NCBI RefSeq assembly: GCF_010183535.1
Contig: NC_071328.1
Coordinates: 16,306,001 to 16,370,000 of the forward strand
Length of the DNA: 64,000 nt
From: Caenorhabditis remanei
Lineage: Eukaryota > Nematoda > Chromadorea > Rhabditida > Rhabditidae
Reading direction: 5' to 3'
This document shows, piece after piece, positions 1 through 11,700 of the stretch (position 1 is its first letter; the number at the start of each line of letters is the position of its first letter). The position numbers and the translations under genes are program-made. The notes under the pieces are model-generated. The model was given only the letters and a program-made list of their open reading frames with translations. It searched no databases and was not told where the DNA came from.

Positions 1-355
1 GCGACATCCCACGGTTGGGTTGAAATAGGTAGCAAAACACGCAAGATTCCCATGACAAGCGTACATGCAATCATTCCAGTTTTTGGCGTCTTGATTGTTG
101 TATTCTGTTGACAGTGGTCCGGGTATCGCGTTGACTTGGACCATTGTAACGTCACATTCCGGATTGCAACCGTCTGGATAGGGACGATTGTCGGTGAAGT
201 TTCCACAGGTGCCTGGAAAAGTTGAGTTGGTTACACTGACAAGAATACACTGACAAAGTTACAATGACCAAAACTGTCACTGTGTCCTTACCTAATTTTG
301 AGAGTCCGTTGACAACTCCATTGACAATTCCAAACAAAAGAAGAAGATACTTCAT
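1..355 (-). CDS. CW (PAN_3) domain secreted protein, 5' end only
   Basis: This is the 5' part of a gene that leaves the window on its 3' side. Exon 1 (292-355) encodes a hydrophobic signal-peptide-like start, MKYLLLLFGIVNGVVNG, and ends in a phase-1 GTAAGG donor. Exon 2 (212 down to 1) begins after TTTTCCAG and encodes a Cys-rich segment with the motifs GTCGNFTDNRPYPDGC, WNDCMYACHGNLACFATYF and VGCR. This matches the second CW domain of the complete gene at 2705-5141 almost residue for residue. CW/PAN_3 domains are a Caenorhabditis-expanded extracellular family, often joined to C-type lectin domains. Function is unknown; a secreted role is inferred from the signal peptide. Because the 3' part is missing, it is not known whether a lectin domain follows. 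Confidence 0.75.
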
Positions 356-500
356 CTCGACTCGAAATGAGTGGATTCAAGAGGAGGGTGACGAGTTTTA
401 TAGAAGGCAGATGGGTCACATTGGTTATTAGAGAGACATGGTTTATGAGTTGAGGGGAAGGATGACAATCAGAGTTCAGCTGAATGCGGTTTTTGAGATG
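356..500 (-). promoter_or_regulatory. TATA-type promoter, inverted copy of the promoter at 2580-2704
   Basis: Read on the minus strand, this stretch has a TATAAAAC box (complement of 395-402) about 40 nt before the ATG. It also contains a block including AACTCATAAACCATG and CTCTCTAATAACC. The same blocks, in the same order and spacing, precede the plus-strand lectin gene at 2705. The promoter was therefore copied with the gene in the inverted duplication. From 500 to about 900 no coding exon is convincing; short TACACTGACA-type repeats are scattered through the neighbourhood. Confidence 0.6.
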
Positions 501-901
501 GCAGATGGAGGAAAGCAAAATGCTGCTCAACCCTGATGACAATGAACTGAAGTGTGGTACTGAACAGAATGCACAACTTACAGTTCTAACACTCGCTTTG
601 AGTTAAAGTAACTAATGAAATTGACAGTTTTTCAAATCTATTTTCTCAAACTAAACATGACCATCACAAAATTGACCCGGATTTACGCAACCGAATTTGT
701 GGGTAGAAGATTACTGTTACCAACTTCTATTTTTGGTCATAAAGATAACAGCTTCCGAAGCTGGCTTGATGGAAAATACACCGCGGAAACTTCAAACTCT
801 GCCCCTTCTTGGAAAATCAAAAATATTTTGAACAACCGTGAATGAAAAAAAACTCGAAATAAGAGAACGAACTCAAATAATAAAAATTTCAGCAGAGAAA
901 T

Positions 902-1723
902 TTGATAAGAGAGGTGCAATTTTTAGTCCCCCAAACCTTAGCCATGGGATCCTTATGCGATTCCGTATACCGTCCGCGTAAACTGCATCGCCGTATTCGT
1001 GGATATATGATGTTTACACCGTCAAGTGATTCATATGTCAACTATGGATTTCCACATTATATGGATGGGAACGAAATAAAGCTATGGATGGGAGCGGATA
1101 AGGATAACACGACGCAATCGTTCAAATGGCAGGCGCCAGAGTGGGCGGTGGGAAATGTAGATTATTCAATATGCGATGCTGTCAAACCAAAAGTGGAGAA
1201 TCGAGTGTTCGTTAAAGGCCAGATCACTTGGGCAAACGGACAACCCGATATGACTCCTGGAAAGTGAGTTGACAATCTGGAGTACTGTAATAAAAATATC
1301 ATTTCCAGGGACTGTACATACTTAACATACAAATATAAATTGGAGTTTCCTTCATATGGCTTTTACACCGCAAGGTAAGACTCTCTGTTAAGTCTTAATT
1401 TACAACTGTAAGCTAGTTTTGTGGGTCGCTTATTTTTAGGTACAGATCTGGCTAAAATCCCTCAAAATTTTACAGTGACAATAATGTTGGTTAGTGAATT
1501 TTGTCACTGTTAGTCAACAATTAACAACAATTTTGAATAATTAACCTTTTGTATAAGCTATTTTAAATTTCTGTGTTCCAGATGTGACAACGAAGTTGCT
1601 GATGGTTTCGCGTGTGGAAACCTGCAAACAAATTTAAGAGGAATTCCGTTATTCCAGAAAACTGCCGACGAGTATGGCATAAACCCTCCAGATAGACCTA
1701 CGCGACAGGGTTTTCTAATGTAA
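902..1723 (+). pseudogene. C-type lectin (clec-like) 3' fragment
   Basis: Three joined segments (about 990-1263, 1309-1374, 1582-1723) encode the C-terminal part of a C-type-lectin domain and its tail. Motifs include KLWMGADKDNTTQSFKWQAP, then DCTYLTYKYKL, then CDNEVADGFACGNLQ and FQKTADEYG before a TAA stop. Introns are short with proper GT/AG ends and matching phases, identical in position to the last three exons of the gene at 2705-5141. No signal peptide, CW domains or first half of the lectin domain can be found upstream. The open frame back to 902 shows no clear homology before about 990. It is most likely a 5'-truncated duplicate; a functional gene with an unrecognised upstream exon is possible but less likely. 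Confidence 0.6.
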
Positions 1724-2600
1724 AAATAAAGAAGTTTATGATTCGCTTTATCTCACAATTATTATTTGAGGAAATTTAACAGGATTCTTTATTTTGTAGT
1801 TGACAGCTTTTTTACACACATTTGAAAGGACTCCCCAATAAAGACTATGTTACTGTTACAACAGTGACAATCAAAAAAGCTGTGGGCCATTCTTGTATTG
1901 AATTTTGCAATCAAAGAAAGTTTTTGCTGTTTCATGCGGTTTCTTCGAGCGGGTGCACAAAAAACTTGTTGATTTTCCAAAATTGAGTTCATTTAGTTGA
2001 ACCGCCGCTACCGTTTCGACTGCCATAATTTGTTTGAACCCTCGTGGAACAAGAAAAGAAAAATAACAAGGTAACCAAGTGAACATTTACAGTTACACTG
2101 ACAAATTCAGTTTCAATGACAATTTGCTAGCCAAATTCAAGAACAGTGTCATGGGGAAAAGATCTAGACGACACGTTCCCCCATGTCGTTACTTCACACA
2201 CAAAATACCCAACATCTCTATCTCCTCTCTATATCAGTTAGCTCCCGTCGACCCCCATCATACCGCCACAACACAATAAAGATTGACTCATGGATATTCA
2301 CACTACAGAACATAGTGCTCTCGCTGACGAGGTTTAAGAGAACGTCTTAAGCCTTTTCGTTAGCAACTTAGTTTCCTATTTCCTATTATTTCTTGCTCGA
2401 GTGAGGCCCATTCCTTCCAACATCTCGTCACTGTCACACACGTTGCACCAGGGTCCAATTCCTTGCGTTGTTTGGAGAATGTATTAAATACACTGACAAA
2501 AATTGTCAGTTCATTCTGTCACTGTCGGACAGAATGGGTGTTTTCTACAAGAACTGCAAGTTTGACAGTGCCGCACTTCCGCCTAGCTCTTTCTCCCCAC
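1724..2600. other. intergenic region with CACTGACA-type short repeats
   Basis: No convincing exon is visible on either strand. Several partial inverted copies of a TTACACTGACAAA-like motif occur (for example 2090-2130 and 2490-2530). The same motif recurs in introns and flanks of the first 13 kb. Confidence 0.4.
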
Positions 2601-2657
2601 ACTCAACAACTCATAAACCATGTCTCTCTAATAACCCATGTGACCCATGTGCCTCTC

Positions 2658-2665
2658 TATAAAAC
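2658..2665 (+). promoter_or_regulatory. TATA box of the CW/lectin gene
   Basis: TATAAAAC lies about 40 nt upstream of the ATG at 2705. It sits inside a block that is repeated in inverted orientation in front of the minus-strand gene at 355. Confidence 0.6.
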
Positions 2666-2704
2666 TCGTCCGCCTCCTCTTGAATTCATTCAGTTTGAAT
2701 CGAG

Positions 2705-5141
2705 ATGATTCTCTTGCTCTTTCTCTTTCTAACCACTCCTCTGACGTGTTTGGACTCTGAAAACAACCAGCCAATATATAAATTCGCAATAGTCTCTGGA
2801 GTTGTCGACGTGGCGAATGCAACGACTACTCTTCCGAGTGTTGAGAGTGAGGATGCGTGTGTCGACAAGTGTGAAACTGATGCCAATTGTGTACTGGCAT
2901 TTGTATCCACCTCGTTGACCTGTTATCTCTTTGACTATGGATCTATCACTGCGGTCTCAAAAAATGGAACAAATGGAACTGGAGACGCTGGAACTGTTGC
3001 TTTCAAGGTAAGAAGATCGTTTCACGGTGACAAACATTATTGTCAGTGTATTTTCGGACAATAGTCAATATAAGCACTTTAAAGTTTTCTGGGGAGCCCC
3101 AAGCGCATTTTCAGGTTCTGTCAATTCAAGATTCACATTTCTCTGTCATTTTTCAGGTATATACCAACCAACCTGCTTGCGATCTGAATCTCCAATTCTT
3201 GCTCAATGGAAAAAATTATGTGAGCTCTAAATTCTAGTAATAAGAATCCTTCTTTATTATTTCAGCCACTGAATGCAAATGATACAACCAAGGACTTGTG
3301 GAAAATTGATACCGATGAAAATGGATGGATTATCAGTTACGGTAAGTGAAGTGAATTCTGGTCAGCTTAACCAACTCAGCTTTTCTAGGCACTCCGCCTC
3401 CTCTCATCTGTGGAAACTTCACCTACAACCGTCCCTACCCAGACGGTTGCAATCCGGAATGTGATGTCACAATGGTTCAAGTCAACGCAATACCCGGACC
3501 ACTGTCAACAGAATACAACAATCAAGACGCCAATAACTGGAATGATTGCATGTACGCTTGTCATGGGAATCTTGCGTGTTTCGCTACCTATTTCGACTCA
3601 ACCGTCGGATGTCGCTGGTGGAATATCTACAAAATCTGGTTCTTTAATAGAACAGAGGCTCAGGATATGCAAGGAGCCCATATGGCTATCAAGATTCCCC
3701 TGAGTCCAGTATCCTGTAAATACACAACTGAACAATTGTTGGATGACAAGTACTACGTAAGCTGGGGTGCCTTTGACGCGTTTATCTAAAAGGGGTTTCA
3801 GCTTCCATACAACAGGATTCTAGCATCTGTCAGACGAGGATTTTTCCGAATGAGGACGACACCGAAGTACTACAAATTCTCGGCTTACGGTAGGTGTAAT
3901 GTCAGTGTATCTTCTACACTGACCAGCAACTTTTACTAGGGAATGGTCTGACTGGAGGGTTAAGGTTTCGGGTAGATATGGGTTCTCCTGTATGATATTT
4001 CACGCTGACTTCGAGTGTGTTATCAATTTTCTCAGCGGAGGTCTGTCAGAAAAGTTACTCCGTTTGTTGTGGCCAGACAAACTCTCATTTCTGCCCGTCT
4101 GCTCACAAAATGTGAATAAAGTTTTTCACACACTTCCTGTGTACAAACTGGTGACAGATTCGGAATCACCAAAAAATGTGATAAAAGAGGAGTTAGGTAA
4201 AACACGTGACAACCATTAATTTGCAGTGGATGAAAAGTTCGATTACAAATTCACCTTTACTGGATGTGAGTTCGGCACACGTGCATCAGCGACCCAGACC
4301 TATAACAAGCAATCAGGGACATTCACGACTAACGAAGAGACACTGATGTGTGTTGGTCTAGTAAATACTCCGAATATCACACAAGTCGCTGCGAACGAGT
4401 TGTGTCATGAGATGGATGGAAAACTGATGACCGAAAGACATGCAGCATTTATCAATGATGGAAATAATTGTCCAGGGTCATACTCGAGAATTGAGTTGTA
4501 TACGCTGATGTATCCGGATTATGGGACAAAGGTCGGATTTAATTACCAAAATCAACAAGGTTTCAAGATATGGTTTGGATTGGAGAAGGAATCTAGTCAA
4601 TCTTTCAAATGGCAAGCACCCGAGTGGTCAATCGTTAATGGAGAGACGTATAAAATGTGCTCTTCGGGATTGCCTTGGAACACTTATGTGAATGAAACTA
4701 TAAATCAAGTACAGTTCACATGGGGACCTGGTGAACCAGCGGCGGGTGATGGACTGTGAGTAGATTCATGGTTGACAAATCCTTTAAAAACTTCTTCGTT
4801 TAACAGGGACTGCGGATATATGTACTACAAATATAACACTTCATACCCAGGATACAGTCTCAAAGCAGCGAGGTGAGGGGGTGTACACTGACAAAACTAC
4901 ACTGACCCAAAGTTGTCAGTGTAATTTTCCCTAAAGTTAAGATATCCTCACAGCAAGACTGAAATTTTCCAGATGCGACGACGTTGCCGATATCTTCGCT
5001 TGCGGACACGAAACCCAAGCAAAAAAAGGAATTCCACCGTTCCAACAGATTGCTGACGAATACGGTCGAAGTCTTAAAACTCATGAGAAAGACCCGGCAT
5101 ATTGGCAATATCAATATTATAATGAAAGCGCCACATCATAA
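2705..5141 (+). CDS. secreted CW-CW-C-type lectin domain protein (clec family)
   Basis: Eight exons were traced: 2705-3007, 3157-3219, 3266-3341, 3389-3756, 3802-3889, 4227-4755, 4807-4872 and 4973-5141. All have GT/AG ends and consistent phases. The protein starts with a signal peptide (MILLLFLFLTTPLTCL). It then has a first CW/PAN_3 domain (about residues 25-150), a second CW domain from the fourth exon (GNFTYNRPYPDGC, WNDCMYACHGNLACFATYF) and a C-type lectin domain starting near ANELCHEMDGKLMTERHAAF. The lectin part contains QSFKWQAPEW and FTWGPGEP, the usual WxG/WND-like core, and ends with CDDVADIFACG and a short hydrophilic tail. CW-lectin proteins are extracellular and often linked to epidermal or gut immunity in Caenorhabditis; binding specificity is not known. 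Several introns carry short TACACTGACA repeats. Confidence 0.85.
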
Positions 5142-5210
5142 AATAATGACTAATTATGCTGAAATAAAAGTTATTTCTTTTCTCTTTGATTTTCATATTT
5201 TCAAACAGGA

Positions 5211-5403
5211 AGTCTTGATAGCTCCGCCTATGTTTGAGATATGAGAGCTCCAACCTCAGATACCCGGATAAGATTCGCAGAGAGAAGATAGTTACTCTGT
5301 AGCGGGATGCCTTAACTTCAACCGCTTGTATCTTGAAAGGTAAAAGAGATAGAAAAAAAAACCTCTCAACTGAAAAAATGAAGATCTAGACTTGATCTAC
5401 CAG
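5211..5403. repeat. degenerate copy of the GATCAAAACC inverted-repeat element
   Basis: Arms around GATAGCTCCGCC...GAGATA and CGCTTGTATCTTGAAAGG...GATCTAC match, in degraded form, the foldback element repeated in the PTR introns. It lies in the 0.6-kb gap between the convergent lectin and PTR genes; nothing coding is seen in that gap. Confidence 0.5.
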
Positions 5404-5727
5404 AATATATAAAAATCATTTATAGAAAACTAAAACAGGGTGTGTGGTGTTCATTCAAACGAAACTTAAGCAGTTTTCAATCATTTTTTTGAATGAAATT
5501 TCCAGAAAACCTTTCTATCATTTCTCTACATCATTCGAAAGCTGAAAATCTGAAAATTTTCAACCTGGGTTTTCCAAAAACATAATAACTCGTGCCTCCC
5601 CCTCCATCATCTGTGGGAAGCTTTAAACTCAATAAATTCTAGGAAAAAAGTTTATTCGTGTGAAAAAAATAAGTTCGAAAGAAAGAAGAAACAATATCTT
5701 ATGTACAACACGGGAAAACAACTTTGT

Positions 5728-8700
5728 TCAAGGGGTCTCAGGTGTCCCCCTAAAATAGTCGTATATCCTATGGCAGTTCATCAGGAGTAGTGGGAGGAAG
5801 ACCAGGGCGTGGGTGGTACCTGGAAGAGGAATGGTGGCCTAGGGAACCAAATGGGTGGACTAGATTTCTAAAGTTGCACTAACAAAGATTAGGTCGATAC
5901 CTAGAAGAAATATGGTGGCCTAGGAATCCGATTTGGTGATCGTGTAGATTAGAAGTTACAGTGACCAAATTTTTGAGGGATAAGTTTACCATAGTCTTTA
6001 TCAGATCTCACTTATTTTACTCATTTACAACCTCGCTCCGTCGCAAACGTGGTGCATCCCGTCGTGTACTCCTCTCGGACAAACCAACATAACGTTTTTC
6101 CGGGTGATAAATAGTGAACTTTCTTTACTGTCAGTGAACAATAAACACAAATTCTAAACAAAAAACATAAAAAACATAAAAACAAATAAAACTGAAAAAG
6201 AACTGAAAAAAACTTGTGACTTGTCCGAGAGGAGTGCACACCTGTATGCTCACCAGTTGGTGCTGGGGCGTCAGTTGTAAAGATAACTAGGTGCAGTGCA
6301 GAGATTGAATTGGTCAGTGTAAGTTTGAAATAACATTGACCAAAAATTTGATGGCCTATGTCTCTGATAGGCTAACTGTTTCAAAATTTCAAAAAACTCA
6401 TAACAATTATGTCGCTGTCTTAAAGTGTCTAAAATCATCCTAAAGGTTTCTTTCAGTGTCAAACGTAATTCGTAAACTGAAAAATGAACTAAAAAGTGCT
6501 TTGGATATGTCCGAGAGGAGTACACGCCTGGATGAACAATAAACTGGGGCTCAAGTTGTAAAAGTGATTAGGTAATAATGCGAGTGGTAAGGTGATAATA
6601 CTAGGTAATAATGGTCTAACGCTTGGAGTGCCGAAATTGAGTTGGTCAGTGTAAGTGACAAAAAATTTTGATGGTCTATGTCTCTGATGGCCTAACTTTC
6701 CTACTAAAACTTACGAACCACTACTACTCAAATTCACTGTCTCAAACAGCCTAGAAATTCCAACTTTCACAATGTAAAAACTATTTTGGTCAGCAAAAGT
6801 CAGAAGTTACTTTGTTACACTGACCGAAATTTTGATGACCTACCTAGGTTTCTGATCGTCTAACTTTTCTGGCAAAGCTCACAGTACATTTAGATCAACT
6901 TAACTGTTTCCTAGGTCCCAACGGTGGCCTCACTTCTTTTTGCAGTGTCAAAATAGATTTGGCCAGAGTAAGTGACCTCCCAAAGACTCACCAAACAGTA
7001 TAACCAACACGACTGTCCTAAAACACGTCTGCACCACATAACTATCCACCAGATACAACGACGACACGCCCAACAACACCGACACAGAAGCTTGTGTCAC
7101 TGGCCATCCGACTGTGCCCAACGTGTGACAGAATCTGGAGAAAATTGGGGACGCTCCAGGCTTAGCCGGCTTGGATTCCGTCATGTAGGCATAGGACACA
7201 TGGGCGGCGAAGTCTGTAAGTGCGTCTGTGTATCTGGTGTGTCCGGATGTCCCAACAACTTACCAACTGAAAATCCAACACTCATCGCTACGGTAATCAT
7301 CGACGTGGCATCCAGAGAGACTCCCAAAAACGACATTGTGCCGATGACACCGAAAGCAATTGAGGCAATGTTGAGACCTGTAATTGTAGTTTGTAGTTTG
7401 TAGTTTGTAGTTTGTAGTCTACCCTTACCAATGATCACAGAGCATAGAGGTTGTGGGATGAAGAGAAGAGCGACTGGAATCATGACAGCTATAGAGATAT
7501 AGATGTCTTGGATAGTTTGTGGCCACATGATATCATATTCGTCGGCGATATTCCAGAGAGGGGAATAGGTGGTTAGGTTGTATTTTGGGTGTAAGGAGGT
7601 GAGAGTTCTGGAACAAAAAATTGGAAAAATGAAAATTTTTAGTTCAAAATTAGTCAACTTTGACAGCCCGTCAGGCTCTTCATTTTTGTCCAATTTTAAC
7701 AAAAATTATATATTCTTGTAGATCAAATCTAGCTCTACATTTTTGTAGTTGAAAGTTTTTTGGTAGCTCTCCCCACTTTCGAGATGCACGCCTTCTAAGA
7801 TCGACTCCCCCACGCCACCGCGCCACCCCCAGATGAGAGACGCAGAGAAACGAGAGCGCTCTCGTTTCTCTGCGTCTCTCCTCTGGCTTGCAGAGCTTAG
7901 AACGCTTGTATCTCAAAAGTGGGCGGAGCTAGAGAAAAACTTCTAATTGCAAAAATGTAGCCCTGGTTTTGATCTACAAGACAAGTATAAATTTGGTGAG
8001 CTTGGTTCAGCGAGAATACTGTTACAGGATGTTAAAAATCACTAATTTTTCACCAATTTTTTGATTTTTTTCCGTTTTTTTCAGATTTTTTCAGATTTCC
8101 ATACCTCATAGTCCGCGCACAATTTGATATTTGCTCATCATTATCCACATTCCTGAGCCTCGTGGACAGCCTAAATTCTTGCTCCGTGAGCACATCATAC
8201 CCGAATTTTTCATGGGACATTAGGAATGTCTTCTTTGATTGGGATAGCTTCTGAAAATGAAAATTTGTAGTTTGTAGTATGAGGGATCACTTTAAAAAGT
8301 GGAAGCGCAGAGAAGTCAGAGCACTCTCGTTTCTCTGCGTCTCTCCTCTCATTCTCGTTTCGCGTTGGCTATCGTTAAAGACGCCTAACTCAAAAGTGGG
8401 CGGAGCTATCGAAAAACTGTCAACTACAAAAATGTAGCTCGTGTTTTGATCTACAAGCGTAATACAAAAACTTTGAAATTTGATCTACCCCAACGCCTCT
8501 TACCTTCTCACTATTCAACGTCCTATTCAAATCGCCACCAAATCCCAATTGACTCAAATATTTCTGCATTTCGAAAAACCAAAATTGCGTCGAGTTCCGT
8601 CCCTCCGAACACCACGTTGACTGAAATTTATTTATTTATTTTAAAGCCACGCCCACAATAGGCCACGCCCCTCTCACCTCAAATTCACTAAGCACCTCTA

Positions 8701-11700
8701 GAAACTCGAATCGCTCTTCGGAATTTGTAAAGTTGGGGGAATTCATGATGGCGATGTCCATGATCTGTAATTTGTAGTTTGTAGTTTGTAGTTTGTAGAT
8801 TGTATTCTATACCTTTGTGTCCTCTGGGAATAGTTTCTGCCGGACTTCTAGGAACACTCTGGAGGCGGAGCTTTCTTGCACAATATTGATGAGCTGAATT
8901 TTAAAAAGTTTTTGTAGTTTGTAGTCTATCGAACTCACATCAAACCCAATTTTAAGATTTTGCATTCCGTAAAATGCCGCGGAGAGATATCCCAGGTAGA
9001 TCAAAAAACTGAGAATCGAAATTTTCCAATTGGAAATAAATGGAGCGTATCGGTCCTCGAAAAACTTCTGATACCACATTCGAACATCTTTTTCAGAGTT
9101 TTCATTTAATTTTTCGTTATTATTATTATTGTTTTCCTCATCGGCTTTCACTGTGATTCGACTCCCCATTTTCACTAAAAGTTGTCGGGAGGTGGCAGAT
9201 TCTGAAATTGGTGGAGTTGGTGTGTTCTCAGATAGTGTTTAGAAATGTTGAATTTACTATCAATATGTAGATCAAAACCAGGGCTACATTTTTGTAGTTG
9301 GCAATTTTTTGATAGCTCCGCCCACTTTTGAGATACAAGCGTTAGAAGTTGGCAAAGCAAGCACGGCCACCTGTTTAAAGGCGCATATCTCAAAAGTGGG
9401 CGGAGCTATCAAAAAACTGTCAACTACAAAAATGTAGCCCTGGTTTTGATCTACTTAACACTATAAACTTTAAACGCCCCAAACCTCACCAAAATCATCC
9501 AAATCCAGCGTCTTCCCTCCAGTCACCGAATGTCTCAACTCTTGTTCTCTCTTCCCTTGTAACGCCAAAACAGCCACAAACATTGTCAGACAATACAAAA
9601 ATATAAATAAAATGGCGGCGGATGAGTAGTAGCAAAAGTACATGACTGCTGGTAGAGGTGCTATGGACCCGATGAGGAATGCCAACGCATCGGTGAGAGA
9701 TGTGATGGAGATGGACACTGCCGCGTGGCGCATCGATTTTTCGATACGTTTCTGAAGAAAAATTGGGTTTGAATAATGCAAAATGTACTGTCGTTGCGTA
9801 GATCAAACCTAGAGCTACATTTTTGCAATTGGAATTTTTTCTCTAGCTCCACCCACTTTCGAGATACACGCGTTCTAAAGTCAGCTAGCCAGAGAAGAGA
9901 CGCAGAGAAACGAGAGCGCTCTCGTTTCTCTGCGTCTCTCTCGCAAGTGTCGGATGAGAAAAAACGCTTGTATCTCGAGATTGGGCGGAGCTAGAGAAAA
10001 ATTTCCAATTGCAAAAATGTAGCTCTGGATTTGATCTACACGATTATATAAATTTTGTGACAATTGACCGAAAATGGGGAAAGATAGAAGCTCTCAAAAA
10101 TTACCAATTTTTCAAGAAAATTTTTTTTGTGAGAAAAACATTTCTTACCTCATAAGGAAGATTTCTATCAGTTTCGTGCCAAGCAGCCAACATAAGGAAG
10201 GTGTCATCGATACCGATAGCTGGATAAAATTTTTGTAGTTTGTAGTTTGTAGCCCATAAACTCACTCAACGACAGGAACGGCATAACAGTGCACATATCA
10301 ACAAAAGTGACATTGAATAGCATCAACATTCCAGTGGAAGAAATAATTGCACAAAGAGTCACCAGTACTCCACATATTCCGAGTAGAGGCTTACTCAGAA
10401 CCCAATCGATAACCGGATACTGTGAAGTGCCGTTTTCAGTTTTAAATGTGAGAAATTTGATGGTAAAAGTGGAGAGGATGGCGAAGACAATGAGAACGGA
10501 GAAGGTTATGGAGAATCTGGAAATTGTTAAAGTTTGAGATCCCGTTTGAGGTCTAAATTTTAAAATTGTTATATAGTTTTGTAGAACAAAACTAGATCTA
10601 CATTTTTCTAGTTGACAACTTTTTGATAGCTCCGCCCAGTTTTGAGATACGTGGCTTCAAAGATAGTGGCGTCTTCACTTGGTGGCTGCGACTGCTTTCC
10701 CAACTTCAAACGCTTGTATCTCAAAAGTGGGCGGAGCTATCAAAAAGCTGTCAACTACAAAAATATAGAGCTGATTCAGATCTACAAAATTATTTAACAG
10801 TTTTCAAAGTTGGACCACAGATCAGGTCATATATAAGTTAGGAAAGTTACAATGACAAACTTACAATGACAGTTTTTGGTCAGTGTGACTTTTTTTCAAA
10901 CTAAAAAAGGGCTCACTTTGGTGTCAATCTCCTGTTCTCTTTCTCCAACTCCTCATCAAAAGTAGCCGAATGGAAATAATACAAATTGAGGAGCTCCGAC
11001 GGTGTCTCCCCTTTCTGAATCTTCTCCGCCAACCCATCCTCAAAATCTTTTGATAATTGTCCTTTCCCAGGACCAAAAGCCTTCAATTGATAGAGTATCA
11101 TCCATGCAGATGCACTCATCACATTCCCATTCTCATCAGTTGTCACATTTCCCAATACTTTTGAAATATCGATTGGTTCGGTGGCATAAGTACTACGGTA
11201 GATGGGGTAGGTGATGTTGAACATTGAGTTCTGGTGGTTTTTCGAGTAGATATCGGCGAGCAGTTTTGCATGGGTATTGGAGAAACAGTCGTTCTGGAAA
11301 TTGATGGGGTTAGGAGGTATTGGTTTGGTAACTCAGGGCTCTGACTGATATTGAGTAAATACAAAATGTTGTTTTATAGCAAATTTCACGCTGATTCTGA
11401 ATCTGTAATCAGTTTCTGGAACAGAGGTCTGTGAGAAAAGTTACTTACGTTTTTGTGAAATGCCGGAACAAAAGTGAGTAAGAGCCTCAACATTGACTTT
11501 TCATACAGTGTATTCTGTTATGTTAGGGAATGTTAGGGAATAAAACAGATTTTGACAAAGTTTTTCAAAGAAAAAACTTTTTTAAGTCGTTGTCACTTTG
11601 CACTCGATCCTTAGAAAGGCGTAAATACTTTTTTACACAGATACTCGTTGCAAAAACTGAAGACAGATTCAAAAGCAGCGTAAAATTTCCACAGTACAGT

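Noticed and set aside
941..952. CCATGGGATCC, adjoining NcoI and BamHI sites that could hint at vector sequence
   Set aside because: The sequence around it continues into a normal worm lectin exon and no vector sequence follows; a chance occurrence is sufficient.
7385..8800. Interstitial telomere repeats
   Set aside because: The unit is CTACAAA/TTTGTAG, not the nematode telomere unit TTAGGC.
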